A stretch of DNA of 19,178 nucleotides from JACRAR01 sp041674385 (GCA_041674385.1 JBAYVU010000056.1:1-19178), one strand, 5' to 3'; counted from the stretch's first letter, positions 7,469 to 16,812 are shown. The notes: a model not told the origin generated them from the letters alone. Translations and numbers: made by a program.

Positions 7469-8236
7469 ATGGCACTCTGGCTGCGCTTTACTCACCAAGG
7501 TTCGACCGGATTCGGCATGGTAGACAAGGATACCATCCAGGTCTGTTCGGGCGATCTGTTTGCCGGGGCAAAGCCGACCGGTGAGCGCCTGGCCCTGGAT
7601 GCGGTGAAGTTTCTGCCTTCCTGCCAGCCGACGAAAATGCTCGGCCTGTGGAACAATTTTTCGGCACGCGCAGAGGTTGAGAAGCTGCAGCAACCAGAGC
7701 ATCCGCTCTGGTTCGTCAAGACGAACAACTGCTTCATGGCGCATGGCGAACCGATCCGGCGGCCGGCGGGCTACGAAGGCCCGGTGGTCTTTGAGGGCGA
7801 ATTGGGTGTGGTGATCGGCAAGGCCTGCCAGGGCATCAGCGAAACCGAGGCCGAAAGCCACATTTTCGGCTACACCTGCGTGAACGATGTCACCGCCCGG
7901 CAAATCCTGCGCTGCGATCCCAGTTTTCCGCAATGGAGCCGCGCCAAGAGCTTCGACACCTTCGGACCTTTCGGGCCAGTGATCGCCACCGGCATCGAAC
8001 CCGATGCGCTTTCGGTCAGGACGCTGGTGAATGGCGAGGAGAAACAGAACTACCCGGTGGCCGACATGTTCTTCCGGCCGCGTGCTATCGTCAGCCGCCT
8101 GTCGCAGGACATGACGCTCATGCCGGGAGACATCATCGCCTGCGGCACTTCGCTCGGTGCAGGCCCGATCCAGGAGGGGGATCTGGTTGAAATCGAAATC
8201 GCAGGCGTGGGAAGGCTGGCCAACCGCTTCGGCTGA
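7469..8236 (+). CDS. Fumarylacetoacetate hydrolase family protein
   Basis: The 255-residue product has the FAH-fold C-terminal domain. The metal-binding residues are visible as E109 and E111 in VVFEGELGVVIG and D140 in YTCVNDVTAR, with K160 in RAKSFDTFGPFGP. Family members hydrolyse, isomerise or decarboxylate 2-oxo or acylpyruvate-type acids, often in aromatic degradation or as oxaloacetate/acylpyruvate enzymes; the substrate cannot be read from the sequence. The N-terminal part (about 1-55) is a small separate domain as in many bacterial members. The gene stands alone with its own promoter and strong ribosome binding site. Its end is six bases from that of the convergent guaA. Confidence 0.9.
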   Translation: MALWLRFTHQGSTGFGMVDKDTIQVCSGDLFAGAKPTGERLALDAVKFLPSCQPTKMLGLWNNFSARAEVEKLQQPEHPLWFVKTNNCFMAHGEPIRRPAGYEGPVVFEGELGVVIGKACQGISETEAESHIFGYTCVNDVTARQILRCDPSFPQWSRAKSFDTFGPFGPVIATGIEPDALSVRTLVNGEEKQNYPVADMFFRPRAIVSRLSQDMTLMPGDIIACGTSLGAGPIQEGDLVEIEIAGVGRLANRFG

Positions 8237-8242
8237 ACCGCC

Positions 8243-9805
8243 CTACTCCCACTCGATGGTCGCCGGCGGCTTGCCGGAAATATCGTAGACCACACGGTTG
8301 ATGCCGCGCACTTCGTTGATGATACGGTTGGATACCTTGCCGAGAAGGCCGTAGGGCAGTTCGGCCCACTGGGCCGTCATGAAATCCTGCGTCTGCACGG
8401 CGCGCAGGGCCACCACGTTTTCGTAGGTGCGGCCGTCACCCATGACGCCGACGGAACGCACCGGCAGGAAGACGGCGAAGGCCTGCGAGGTCTTTTCGTA
8501 CCACTCGGCCGCGCGCAGCTCGTCGATGAAGATGGCGTCAGCCCGGCGCAGCAGATCGGCGTATTCGCGCTTGACCTCCCCCAGGATGCGCACCCCAAGA
8601 CCGGGGCCCGGAAAGGGATGGCGATACACCATGTCGTGCGGCAGTCCGAGCGCCACGCCGAGTTCGCGCACCTCGTCCTTGAACAGTTCGCGCAGCGGCT
8701 CCAGTAGCTTGAGATGCAGCGTCTCGGGCAGGCCGCCGACGTTATGGTGCGACTTGATGGTGTGGGCCTTCTTGGTCTTGGCGCCGGCGGATTCGATCAC
8801 GTCAGGATAGATCGTGCCCTGCGCCAGCCACTTCGCATTGGGCAGTTTCTCCGCCTCGGTCTGGAAGACCTCGACAAAGTCAGCCCCGATGATGCGGCGT
8901 TTTTGTTCGGGCTCGGTGACGCCCGCAAGCTTGCCGAGGAACTGATCGGCGGCATCGACATGGATGACCTTGACGCCGAGGCTGCGGGCGAAGGTCTTCA
9001 TCACCTGCTCCGCCTCGTTCAGGCGCAGCAGGCCGTTGTCCACGAATACGCAGGTGAGCTGGTCGCCGATGGCGCGATGGATCAACGCCGCTGCAACCGA
9101 GGAATCGACGCCGCCGGACAGGCCGAGGATGACCTCCTCCGTCCCGACTTGCGCGCGGATTTTCTCGACGGCTTCGCCGATGTAATCCGGCATGTTCCAG
9201 TCGCCGGTGCAGCCACAGATGTCCAGCACGAAGCGGGCGATGATGGCCTTGCCCTGAATGGTATGGGTGACCTCGGGATGGAACTGCACGCCATAGAAAC
9301 GGCGGGCCTCGTCGGCCATGCCGGCGATCGGCGTGGATTCATTGCCGGCGATGACCTTGAACCCGGCGGGTAGTTCGGTGACCTTGTCGCCGTGGCTCAT
9401 CCACACGTCGAGCAGTCCGTGGCCTTCGGCATTGACGCTGTCCTGGATGCCTTCCAGCAGCTTTGAGTGGCCGCGGGCGCGGATTTCCGCATAACCGAAC
9501 TCACGCTTCTTCGCGCCTTCAACCTTGCCGCCCAGCTGTGCGGCCATGGTCTGCATGCCGTAACAGATGCCCAGTACCGGTATGCCCAGCTCGAAAACCG
9601 CCTGCGCGGCACGATAGGCTTCCTCTTCGTATACCGAGTTTGGGCCGCCCGACAGGATGATGCCGACCGGCGCGAACTCGCGGATGAAGGATTCGGAAAC
9701 GTCGTAAGGATGCAGTTCGCAATAGACCTGCTGCTCGCGCACACGGCGGGCGATCAGCTGCGAATATTGCGCCCCGAAATCAAGGATCAGAATTTTCTTG
9801 TGCAT
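8243..9805 (-). CDS. guaA: GMP synthase (glutamine-hydrolysing)
   Basis: GuaA aminates XMP to GMP using glutamine and ATP. The 520-residue product has an N-terminal class I glutamine amidotransferase domain with nucleophile C81 in GICYGMQ and H176/E178 in VQFHPEVT, an ATP-pyrophosphatase domain with the P-loop LSGGVDSS (about 229-236), and a C-terminal dimerisation domain ending in KPPATIEWE, as in typical GuaA. It starts 9 bases after guaB in a two-gene operon that takes IMP to GMP. The ribosome binding site is weak, so coupling to guaB is likely. Confidence 0.98.
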   Translation of the reverse strand: MHKKILILDFGAQYSQLIARRVREQQVYCELHPYDVSESFIREFAPVGIILSGGPNSVYEEEAYRAAQAVFELGIPVLGICYGMQTMAAQLGGKVEGAKKREFGYAEIRARGHSKLLEGIQDSVNAEGHGLLDVWMSHGDKVTELPAGFKVIAGNESTPIAGMADEARRFYGVQFHPEVTHTIQGKAIIARFVLDICGCTGDWNMPDYIGEAVEKIRAQVGTEEVILGLSGGVDSSVAAALIHRAIGDQLTCVFVDNGLLRLNEAEQVMKTFARSLGVKVIHVDAADQFLGKLAGVTEPEQKRRIIGADFVEVFQTEAEKLPNAKWLAQGTIYPDVIESAGAKTKKAHTIKSHHNVGGLPETLHLKLLEPLRELFKDEVRELGVALGLPHDMVYRHPFPGPGLGVRILGEVKREYADLLRRADAIFIDELRAAEWYEKTSQAFAVFLPVRSVGVMGDGRTYENVVALRAVQTQDFMTAQWAELPYGLLGKVSNRIINEVRGINRVVYDISGKPPATIEWE

Positions 9806-9814
9806 GAGCCGAGT

Positions 9815-11275
<1,461 letters not shown>

Positions 11276-11278
11276 GGC

Positions 11279-11307
11279 TTTCAACCTCTGTTCCAAATCC
11301 GTATTAT
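11279..11307 (+). promoter_or_regulatory. Possible promoter of the DUF4124 gene
   Basis: TATTAT (11302-11307) lies 17 bases after TTTCAA (11279-11284, a poor -35). The -10 shares the palindromic GTATTATAC (11301-11309) with the guaB promoter on the other strand, so the two genes may start from one AT core. The predicted leader of about 33 bases includes the Shine-Dalgarno GAAGGAG at 11334-11340. Confidence 0.35.
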
Positions 11308-11331
11308 ACGCAGGTGGCCTTTTGACGGCAA
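11303..11331 (-). promoter_or_regulatory. Promoter of guaB-guaA
   Basis: On the minus strand TTGCCG (-35, 11331-11326) and a perfect TATAAT (-10, 11308-11303) are separated by 17 bases. The predicted start near 11296 gives a leader of about 21 bases before the ATG at 11275. This is the best promoter in the window. It overlaps the ribosome-binding region upstream of the divergent DUF4124 gene. Confidence 0.65.
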
Positions 11332-11346
11332 ACGAAGGAGAAGCCA

Positions 11347-11793
11347 ATGCGCGCAATTACCCTGTTCATCCTGGCCTTGGTGTGGACGGCCGCCTCGGCT
11401 CAAGTCTACACATGGCGCGATGCCAGCGGGAAAACCCACTATTCCGATACGCCGCCACCGGGTGTTGATGCCAAGAAGATGCGCCCGGGGGCGCAGCCCG
11501 GCGCCACGCCGTCAGGCGGAACGCCTGTCCGCAGTACGGCCGAGCAGGATATGGAGTTCCGCAAGCGTCAAACAGAAGCGGAAAAGGCTCGTGCCAAGGC
11601 GGACCAGGAAAAAGGCGATGCTGAAGAAGGCAAGCGCAACTGCGAGGATGCGAGAAAACAGCTCAATGCGCTGGAGTCCGGCCAGCGGATGAGCCGTCTC
11701 AATGAGGCGGGGGAATCGATCCCGCTGGATGACGAAATGCGTGCGCAGGAGATCGAGAAGGCCAGAAAATCCGTGCAATCCTGGTGCAAGTAA
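11347..11793 (+). CDS. Periplasmic DUF4124 domain protein
   Basis: The 148-residue product has a signal peptide ending at ASA|Q near residue 19, followed by the DUF4124 signature QVYTWRDASGKTHYSDTPPPG (W23, the G-K-x-H-Y-S-D core). A proline/glycine linker (about 45-60) leads to a strongly charged helical region with coiled-coil character (about 65-110), and the tail ends in a WCK. Two cysteines in the mature protein (in NCEDA and SWCK) could form a disulfide. DUF4124 proteins are common in beta- and gammaproteobacteria but have no agreed function. It has a good Shine-Dalgarno six bases before the ATG and ends three bases from the convergent rnfH. Confidence 0.9.
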   Translation: MRAITLFILALVWTAASAQVYTWRDASGKTHYSDTPPPGVDAKKMRPGAQPGATPSGGTPVRSTAEQDMEFRKRQTEAEKARAKADQEKGDAEEGKRNCEDARKQLNALESGQRMSRLNEAGESIPLDDEMRAQEIEKARKSVQSWCK

Positions 11794-11796
11794 TCC

Positions 11797-12114
11797 TTAT
11801 CCTTCCTGGTCCCCGCCGCCCTTCTTCATCACCTTGCCCTCTTCAGCCCGCTTCTTGCGGACTTCCTTCGGATCGGCGATCAGCGGCCGGTAAATTTCGA
11901 CGCGATCCCGGTCGCGCAACGGGGCATCAAGCTTGCTGAGCTTGCCGAAAACCCCAACCTTGTTCTTCGCCAGGTCGATCTCCGGATGCTTCTGCTTGAG
12001 TCCGGAGGCTTCGATGGCCTGTTGCACGGTACTGCCGGCTGGCAGCTTCAGATGCACCAGTTCCTGTTTCTGCGGCAGCGCATAGGCGATTTCGATCGAA
12101 AGTGATTCAGCCAT
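11797..12114 (-). CDS. rnfH: RnfH family ubiquitin-like protein
   Basis: The 105-residue product shows the RnfH (RatB) pattern: IEIAYALPQKQ, VQQAIEASGL, NKVGVFGKL and DRDRVEIYRPLIADPKEVRKKRAE. It is a small beta-grasp protein. Its role is uncertain: RnfH is named for an association with the Rnf electron-transport complex, but here it follows ratA. The ATG at 12114 overlaps the ratA stop by eight bases, and an ATG nine bases upstream (12123) is an alternative. The tail is rich in K, G and E. Co-translation with ratA is likely. Confidence 0.9.
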   Translation of the reverse strand: MAESLSIEIAYALPQKQELVHLKLPAGSTVQQAIEASGLKQKHPEIDLAKNKVGVFGKLSKLDAPLRDRDRVEIYRPLIADPKEVRKKRAEEGKVMKKGGGDQEG

Positions 12115-12547
12115 TTTGCGCATAGACCTGACCCGCCCGGCGAACGAACGAGTCGACAAAAGTGTTGGCGATGTGGTGGAAAACCGGGCCGAGGGCCTTC
12201 TCCAGCAGCTTGCTGGCGAATTCGTAGTGGAGCTGGAACTCGACTTTGCAGGCCGTGTCGCCGAGGGGCTTGAAATGCCAGCAGCCGTCGAGGTGTTCGA
12301 AGGGGCCGTGTCGCAGGTTGATCTTCATGAAATGCGGGGGCTCCTTGTCGTTCTCCGTGGAGAAATCCGCCTTGATGCCATGATAGTTGATGTGCAGCGT
12401 CGCGACGGTCTTGGCCTCGTCGCGATGGATCAGTTCGGTGCCTCCGCACCAGGGCAGAAACTGGGGATACTCCTCGACCCGGTCTACGAGATGGAACATC
12501 TGTCCGACGCTGTACTCGACCAGGACGGACTTCCTGACTTCGGCCAT
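12107..12547 (-). CDS. ratA: RatA / Coq10-like START-domain protein
   Basis: The product of about 147 residues has the Coq10/RatA pattern: VEEYPQFLPWCGGTELI, GPFEHLDGCWHFKPLGDTACKVEFQLHYEFASKLLE in pieces, and a C-terminal helix with FVRRAGQVY. E. coli RatA has been described as a ribosome-associating toxin that blocks 70S formation; the homologous Coq10 binds ubiquinone, so a role as a lipid carrier is equally plausible here. Start codons are ATG 12547 or an in-frame GTG at 12556; ATG is preferred because the predicted mRNA start lies near 12552. It forms a two-gene unit with rnfH and diverges from smpB across 47 bases, as in many proteobacteria. Confidence 0.92.
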   Translation of the reverse strand: MAEVRKSVLVEYSVGQMFHLVDRVEEYPQFLPWCGGTELIHRDEAKTVATLHINYHGIKADFSTENDKEPPHFMKINLRHGPFEHLDGCWHFKPLGDTACKVEFQLHYEFASKLLEKALGPVFHHIANTFVDSFVRRAGQVYAQNG

Positions 12548-12557
12548 GTTTGCCACA

Positions 12558-12566
12558 TGCTATAGA
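12558..12566 (+). promoter_or_regulatory. Possible extended -10 of smpB
   Basis: TGCTATAGA fits an extended -10 (TG, one base, TATAGA). It predicts a start near 12573 and a leader of about 22 bases. No good -35 is visible, which an extended -10 can tolerate. Its CTATA core is shared with the ratA -10 on the other strand. Confidence 0.4.
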
Positions 12567-12587
12567 ATCACGCGAATTCTAGCGCAA
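12559..12587 (-). promoter_or_regulatory. Possible ratA-rnfH promoter
   Basis: On the minus strand TTGCGC (12587-12582) and TATAGC (12564-12559) are 17 bases apart, each four of six to consensus. The expected mRNA start near 12552 is only about five bases before the ATG at 12547, so the message would be almost leaderless; no Shine-Dalgarno is seen. Confidence 0.35.
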
Positions 12588-12594
12588 AGCCATC

Positions 12595-13041
12595 ATGAGC
12601 ATTGTTGACAACAAGAAGGCCTTCCACGACTACTTCATCGAGGAACGCTTTGAGGCGGGCCTTGTCCTGGAAGGCTGGGAAGTCAAGGCAATCCGCGCCG
12701 GCCGGGCACAGATCAAGGAAGCTTACGTCATCCTTCGGGGCGGGGAGGTCTTCCTGATCGGTTGCCATATCAGTCCGCTGCCGACGGCCTCGACCCATAT
12801 CCAGCCCGATCCGGTTCGCACGCGCAAGCTGCTGTTGAATGCCGCAGAGATCAGCAAGCTGATCGGCAAGGTCGAGCGCGCCGGCTATGCCCTGGTGCCG
12901 CTCGACCTGCATTTCACCAAGGGGCGCGTGAAAATCGCCATCGGGCTCGCCCATGGCAAGAAACAGCACGACAAGCGGGACACCGAGAAGAAGCGCGACT
13001 GGGAGCGCGAAAAGCAGCGCCTGATGCGGGTCAAGGCTTGA
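12595..13041 (+). CDS. smpB: SsrA-binding protein SmpB
   Basis: SmpB binds tmRNA and brings it to stalled ribosomes for trans-translation. The 148-residue product has the family core HDYFIEERFEAGLVLEGWEVK (residues 11-31), ASTHIQPDPVRTRKLLL and the basic tail GKKQHDKRDTEKKRDWEREK that inserts into the ribosomal channel. It is slightly short at the N-terminus relative to E. coli because the usual lysine-rich leader is reduced to about ten residues. No ssrA (tmRNA) gene was seen in the window. Its 3' end overlaps the convergent stomatin gene by 11 bases. Confidence 0.97.
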   Translation: MSIVDNKKAFHDYFIEERFEAGLVLEGWEVKAIRAGRAQIKEAYVILRGGEVFLIGCHISPLPTASTHIQPDPVRTRKLLLNAAEISKLIGKVERAGYALVPLDLHFTKGRVKIAIGLAHGKKQHDKRDTEKKRDWEREKQRLMRVKA

Positions 13042-13888
13042 ACTTGCCCAGTACGCCCCGTATCGTTTCCTGAATGTCGGCCGGCAATACGACCATCTTG
13101 GCATTCTCGGATCCCGCCAGGTGGGTGATCGCGGTGATGTACCTTTCCCCCAGCAGGTAGAGCATCGGTGTGTCGCGGTCGCCGATCGCCTGGGCGACGC
13201 GCTTGATTGCCTCTGACGACGCCTCCGCCAGCGTCACCTGGGCTTCCGCGTCGCGCCGGGCGGATTCGACGCGCGCCTCGGCCTGCAGGATCATCGACTG
13301 CTTCTCTCCTTCGGCCCGCGTCACCATGGCCTTGCGTTCCCGTTCCGCGGATGCCTGCAACTCCATGGCCTTCTGCATCGAGGCCGACGGCTTGATGTCC
13401 TGGATCTCCACCGATTTCACCGTCAGGCCCCAATCGACTGCTTCGTCGGCGATGCTCTCGCGCAGGCGGACCTTGATCTTGTCCCGGCTGGACAGCGCCT
13501 GGTCCAGGTCCATCTCGCCGGTGATGGAACGCAGGGTGGTCATGATCAGGTTGCGGATCGCCTCCGAGAAATCGACCACGCCATAGACGGCCTTCACCGG
13601 ATCGGTCACCTTGATGAAGGCGATGGCATTGGTGAGGATCACCGCGTTGTCCCTGGTGATGACCTCCTGCTCCTGCACGTCGAGGATGATGTCCTTGGTC
13701 ACCAGTTTGTAGGCGATGCGGTCGAGGTAGGGAATGATGATGTTGAGGCCAGGATGGAGGGTGCCGTGGTACTTGCCCAGGCGCTCGACGATCCATTCCT
13801 CGCCCTGGGGAATGATGCGTACGCCCTTCCAGACCGTAACCAGCGCGAAGGCGAGAATTGCAACGACTACGACGAATCCTGCGTTCAT
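13031..13888 (-). CDS. SPFH/stomatin-like protein (QmcA/paraslipin type)
   Basis: The 285-residue product has an N-terminal membrane segment (about 3-20), an SPFH/band-7 domain (about 21-180; VRIIPQGEEWIVERLGKY and TPGLN-like HPGLNIIIPY), an alanine/glutamate-rich coiled coil (about 175-235) and a C-terminal GSENAKMVVLP motif typical of this subfamily. Such proteins form oligomeric scaffolds in membranes and can influence proteases or microdomains. It starts 9 bases after nfeD: the nfeD stop TAA overlaps the Shine-Dalgarno AAGGGGA (13899-13893), so the two are tightly coupled. Stomatin and NfeD commonly pair, and they are believed to act together. Confidence 0.93.
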   Translation of the reverse strand: MNAGFVVVVAILAFALVTVWKGVRIIPQGEEWIVERLGKYHGTLHPGLNIIIPYLDRIAYKLVTKDIILDVQEQEVITRDNAVILTNAIAFIKVTDPVKAVYGVVDFSEAIRNLIMTTLRSITGEMDLDQALSSRDKIKVRLRESIADEAVDWGLTVKSVEIQDIKPSASMQKAMELQASAERERKAMVTRAEGEKQSMILQAEARVESARRDAEAQVTLAEASSEAIKRVAQAIGDRDTPMLYLLGERYITAITHLAGSENAKMVVLPADIQETIRGVLGKFKP

Positions 13889-13897
13889 GATTTCCCC

Positions 13898-14341
13898 TTA
13901 AGCCTTGCCAACCTTGAGAAAACTGCCCTCGATGCCGAGCACCTTGACGCGCTCGCCCGACCTGATCGTTTCGTCAGATATGCATTCCCAACTCTCGGAG
14001 CCGACGAGCGGCTTCTGGAAGCGCACCTGCCCCTTCTGGTAAGGCTCGACGTCGCGGGTCAGCATGCCGACCTCGCCGACGATGTTCGAGTCCGACATGC
14101 CGATCCGGGTCTTGTGCATGCCGGGCTTGAAGATGCGGAACCAGATGACGACCATCGCCACCGAGGCGACCGTCCAGGTCAGCAGCTGTGCGGTCAGACC
14201 CAGTGAGGGCGCAACCAGCACGATAAGCGAAACCAGCAAAGCGCCCAGCCCGAACCAGACGATAAAGAATGCCGGCACTGCCAGTTCCGCAATGATCAGC
14301 CCGATACCCAATACAGCCCAGTACCACCATTCGGGTTGCAT
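13898..14341 (-). CDS. NfeD family membrane protein (short form)
   Basis: The 147-residue product has two to three membrane segments (about 5-24, 25-44 and 48-68) and a C-terminal OB-fold domain (about 85-147; GEVGMLTRDVEP, GERVKVLGIEG). It is the short NfeD form without the N-terminal serine-protease domain. Starts at 14398 and 14353 are possible, but ATG 14341 has GGAGG five bases upstream and gives the normal N-terminus MQPEWWYWAVLG. It sits 14 bases after ppsA and directly before its usual partner, a stomatin gene. It probably acts as an anchor or cofactor for the stomatin oligomer. Confidence 0.92.
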   Translation of the reverse strand: MQPEWWYWAVLGIGLIIAELAVPAFFIVWFGLGALLVSLIVLVAPSLGLTAQLLTWTVASVAMVVIWFRIFKPGMHKTRIGMSDSNIVGEVGMLTRDVEPYQKGQVRFQKPLVGSESWECISDETIRSGERVKVLGIEGSFLKVGKA

Positions 14342-14346
14342 GCCTG

Positions 14347-14351
14347 CCTCC
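14347..14351 (-). promoter_or_regulatory. Shine-Dalgarno that sets the nfeD start
   Basis: GGAGG on the minus strand lies five bases before ATG 14341. The upstream in-frame ATG at 14353 overlaps this site and has only a CAGGG ten bases away, so the downstream start is preferred. Confidence 0.6.
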
Positions 14352-14355
14352 ATGT

Positions 14356-16740
14356 TTATTTGCCCTGTTCCGCCAGATGCCTGCCCAGCCGCATCCAAGT
14401 ATCGACCACGGTATCAGGGTTGAGGGAAATCGTCACGATACCCTCGTCCATCAGCCATTCCGCAAAATCGACGTGATCCGACGGTCCCTGACCGCAAATG
14501 CCAACATACTTGTCGAGCCGGCGGCAGGTCTTGATGGCCATGCTGAGCAAGGCCTTTACGGCGGCATCGCGTTCATCGAACAACCCGGCGACGAGGCCAG
14601 AGTCCCGGTCCAGGCCCAGAGTCAGTTGCGTCAAGTCATTGGAGCCAATGGAAAAGCCATCGAAGTGTTGGAGGAAGCGTTCGGCCAGGAGGGCGTTGGA
14701 GGGGATCTCGCACATCATGATCAGGCGAAGACCGTTTTCTCCCCGCTTGAGTCCGTTCGTGGCCAAAAGATCGACTACCCCTTTCGCCTCCTCCACGGTA
14801 CGGGTGAACGGCACCATGATCTCGACGTTGGTCAGGCCCATGTCGTCGCGGACTTTTTTCAAAGCACGGCATTCCAGTTCGAAGCATTCCCTGAAGGAGG
14901 GTGCCACGTAGCGCGAGGCACCGCGGAAACCGAGCATCGGATTTTCCTCTTCCGGCTCGTAAATTTCTCCGCCCAGCAACTTGCGGTATTCGTTCGATTT
15001 GAAGTCGGACAGGCGGACAATGACGGGTTTCGGCCAGAAGGCGGCGGCAATGGTAGACACGCCTTCGGCCAATTTCTCGACGAAAAAGTCCTTCGGGCTG
15101 GCGTACCCGCGGGAACGGCGCTTGATTTCGTCTCGCAAACCGGCGGGAACACGCTCGAGTTCCAGAATTGCCTTGGGATGGATGCCGATGACGTTGTTGA
15201 TGATGAATTCGATGCGCGCCAGGCCGACGCCGGCGTTGGGAATGCCCTGGAATTCGAAGGCCAGTTCGGGATTGCCGACGTTCATGGCGATCTTCACCGG
15301 TAGCTTGGGCAGGTTGCCCAGTTCCTGGGTAGTCACCTCGTAATCGAGAATGCCGCGGTAGATGTAGCCGGTATCGCCCTCGGCGCAGGACACCGTGACG
15401 GATTCGCCCTCGCTGAGTGCCCCGGTTGCGTTGCCGCAGCCGACTACCGCCGGAATACCCAGCTCCCGGGCGATGATGGCCGCGTGGCAGGTGCGGCCAC
15501 CGCGATTGGTGACGATCGCCGCCGCCCGCTTCATGACGGGCTCCCAGTTCGGATCCGTCATGTCGGTGACGAGAATGTCGCCCGGCTGCACCTTGGACAT
15601 CTGCGAAGCGTCGGGGATGATGCGCACCGGGCCGGTGGCGATTTTCTGACCGATGGCGCGCCCCGAGACGATCACCTTTGAATGCTGCTTCAGCCGGTAG
15701 CGGCGCAGGACCTGCTGGCTTTCGCCCGCCTTTACGGTCTCCGGGCGTGCCTGCAGGATGTACAGCTTGCCGTCGATGCCATCCCTGCCCCATTCGATGT
15801 CCATCGGCCGGCCATAGTGCTGCTCGATGGACACGGCGTAGCGGGCCAGTTCGAGGACGTCCTGGTCGGAAAGCGCGAAACGGTTGCGGTCGGCCTCGTC
15901 CACATCCACCGTGCGGGTCGAGCGGCCGGCCTGCTTGGCATCGGTGAATTCCATCCTGATCAGTTTCGAACCCAGGTTGCGACGAATGATGGCCGGGCGC
16001 CCCTCCGCCAGCTTCGGCTTGTGTACATAAAATTCATCAGGGTTGACCGCGCCCTGGACGACCGTCTCCCCCAAACCGTAGGAGGCCGTAATGAGGACGA
16101 CATCGCGGAAACCGGACTCCGTATCCAGGGTGAAGATGACGCCGGCCGCACCGATGTCGCTGCGCACCATGCGCTGTACGCCGGCAGACAGTGCCACATC
16201 GGAATGCCGGAAGTTCTTGTGCACCCGATAGGCGATGGCCCTGTCGTTGTAGAGCGAGGCGAATACATGTTTGATGGCGTGGAGCACGTTGTCCAGGCCA
16301 TGGATATTGAGGAAGGTCTCCTGCTGTCCGGCAAAGGACGCATCTGGCAGGTCTTCCGCCGTCGCGCTCGATCGCACGGCGAACGAGGCATCCGCCTCCC
16401 CGCTGCCGACCAGCGCCAGGTAATGCGCTTTAATTTCCTGTGCGAGCCGTTCTGGAAAAGGCTGATCGGCGATCCAGTCGCGAATCTGTGCGCCCGTTGA
16501 CGCCAAGGCCACGACGTCCTCGACGTTCAGGCGGTCAAGCGATGCGTTGATGCGGTCAGCCAGGCCCTGATGGCCGAGAAAATCCCGATAGGCTTGGGCC
16601 GTTGTGGCAAAGCCACCCGGTACACGGACGCCGGAATGAGCGAGCTGGCTGATCATTTCGCCCAGGGAGGCATTCTTGCCGCCCACTTTTTCGACATCGG
16701 ACATGCGCAGTGCTTCGAACGCGATTACGTATTGGGTCAT
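14356..16740 (-). CDS. ppsA: Phosphoenolpyruvate synthase
   Basis: PpsA makes phosphoenolpyruvate from pyruvate and ATP (giving AMP and phosphate), the entry to gluconeogenesis. The 794-residue product has an N-terminal ATP-binding domain (VGGKNASLGEM, VRSSATAEDLPDASFAGQQ), the phosphohistidine domain with H419 in GGRTCHAAIIAREL, and a C-terminal TIM barrel with MLGFRGASRY and a catalytic cysteine in VGICGQGPSDH. T418 next to H419 is the expected site of regulatory phosphorylation by PpsR. The frame opens as far as 16767 (GTG); ATG 16740 with GGAAAGA upstream is the family start. It leads a ppsA-nfeD-stomatin run and faces away from its own regulator. Confidence 0.98.
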   Translation of the reverse strand: MTQYVIAFEALRMSDVEKVGGKNASLGEMISQLAHSGVRVPGGFATTAQAYRDFLGHQGLADRINASLDRLNVEDVVALASTGAQIRDWIADQPFPERLAQEIKAHYLALVGSGEADASFAVRSSATAEDLPDASFAGQQETFLNIHGLDNVLHAIKHVFASLYNDRAIAYRVHKNFRHSDVALSAGVQRMVRSDIGAAGVIFTLDTESGFRDVVLITASYGLGETVVQGAVNPDEFYVHKPKLAEGRPAIIRRNLGSKLIRMEFTDAKQAGRSTRTVDVDEADRNRFALSDQDVLELARYAVSIEQHYGRPMDIEWGRDGIDGKLYILQARPETVKAGESQQVLRRYRLKQHSKVIVSGRAIGQKIATGPVRIIPDASQMSKVQPGDILVTDMTDPNWEPVMKRAAAIVTNRGGRTCHAAIIARELGIPAVVGCGNATGALSEGESVTVSCAEGDTGYIYRGILDYEVTTQELGNLPKLPVKIAMNVGNPELAFEFQGIPNAGVGLARIEFIINNVIGIHPKAILELERVPAGLRDEIKRRSRGYASPKDFFVEKLAEGVSTIAAAFWPKPVIVRLSDFKSNEYRKLLGGEIYEPEEENPMLGFRGASRYVAPSFRECFELECRALKKVRDDMGLTNVEIMVPFTRTVEEAKGVVDLLATNGLKRGENGLRLIMMCEIPSNALLAERFLQHFDGFSIGSNDLTQLTLGLDRDSGLVAGLFDERDAAVKALLSMAIKTCRRLDKYVGICGQGPSDHVDFAEWLMDEGIVTISLNPDTVVDTWMRLGRHLAEQGK

Positions 16741-16765
16741 TTCTATCTTTCCGGGATGCGGCGAC

Positions 16766-16784
16766 ACTATAAAATGCGAATTTT
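16766..16784. promoter_or_regulatory. Symmetric -10 core and AT inverted repeat between ppsA and ppsR
   Basis: TATAAA (16768-16773) reads as a plus-strand -10 for ppsR. TATAGT (16771-16766) reads as a minus-strand -10 for ppsA. Both match five of six. An inverted repeat, AAAAT-GCGA-ATTTT (16771-16784), overlaps this core and could be an operator. No convincing -35 is seen on either strand. Confidence 0.35.
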
Positions 16785-16801
16785 AGCCGCTTTTATCAGT
16801 T

Positions 16802-16812
16802 GGGGATTCCCC
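16802..16812. repeat. Perfect inverted repeat before the ppsR start
   Basis: GGGGATTCCCC is a palindrome around its central T, one base before the ppsR ATG. In RNA it could fold as a GGGG/CCCC stem with an AUU loop. The GGGGA half is the only Shine-Dalgarno-like sequence for ppsR, so folding might hide it. Confidence 0.5.

Noticed and set aside
12107..12547. ratA-rnfH as a typical plasmid-style toxin-antitoxin module.
   Set aside because: The pair is a conserved chromosomal neighbour of smpB, and the toxin role is not established beyond E. coli.
12558..13041. A tmRNA (ssrA) gene near smpB.
   Set aside because: The flanks are filled with ratA, rnfH and the stomatin gene; no tmRNA-like end sequence or tag frame was found.
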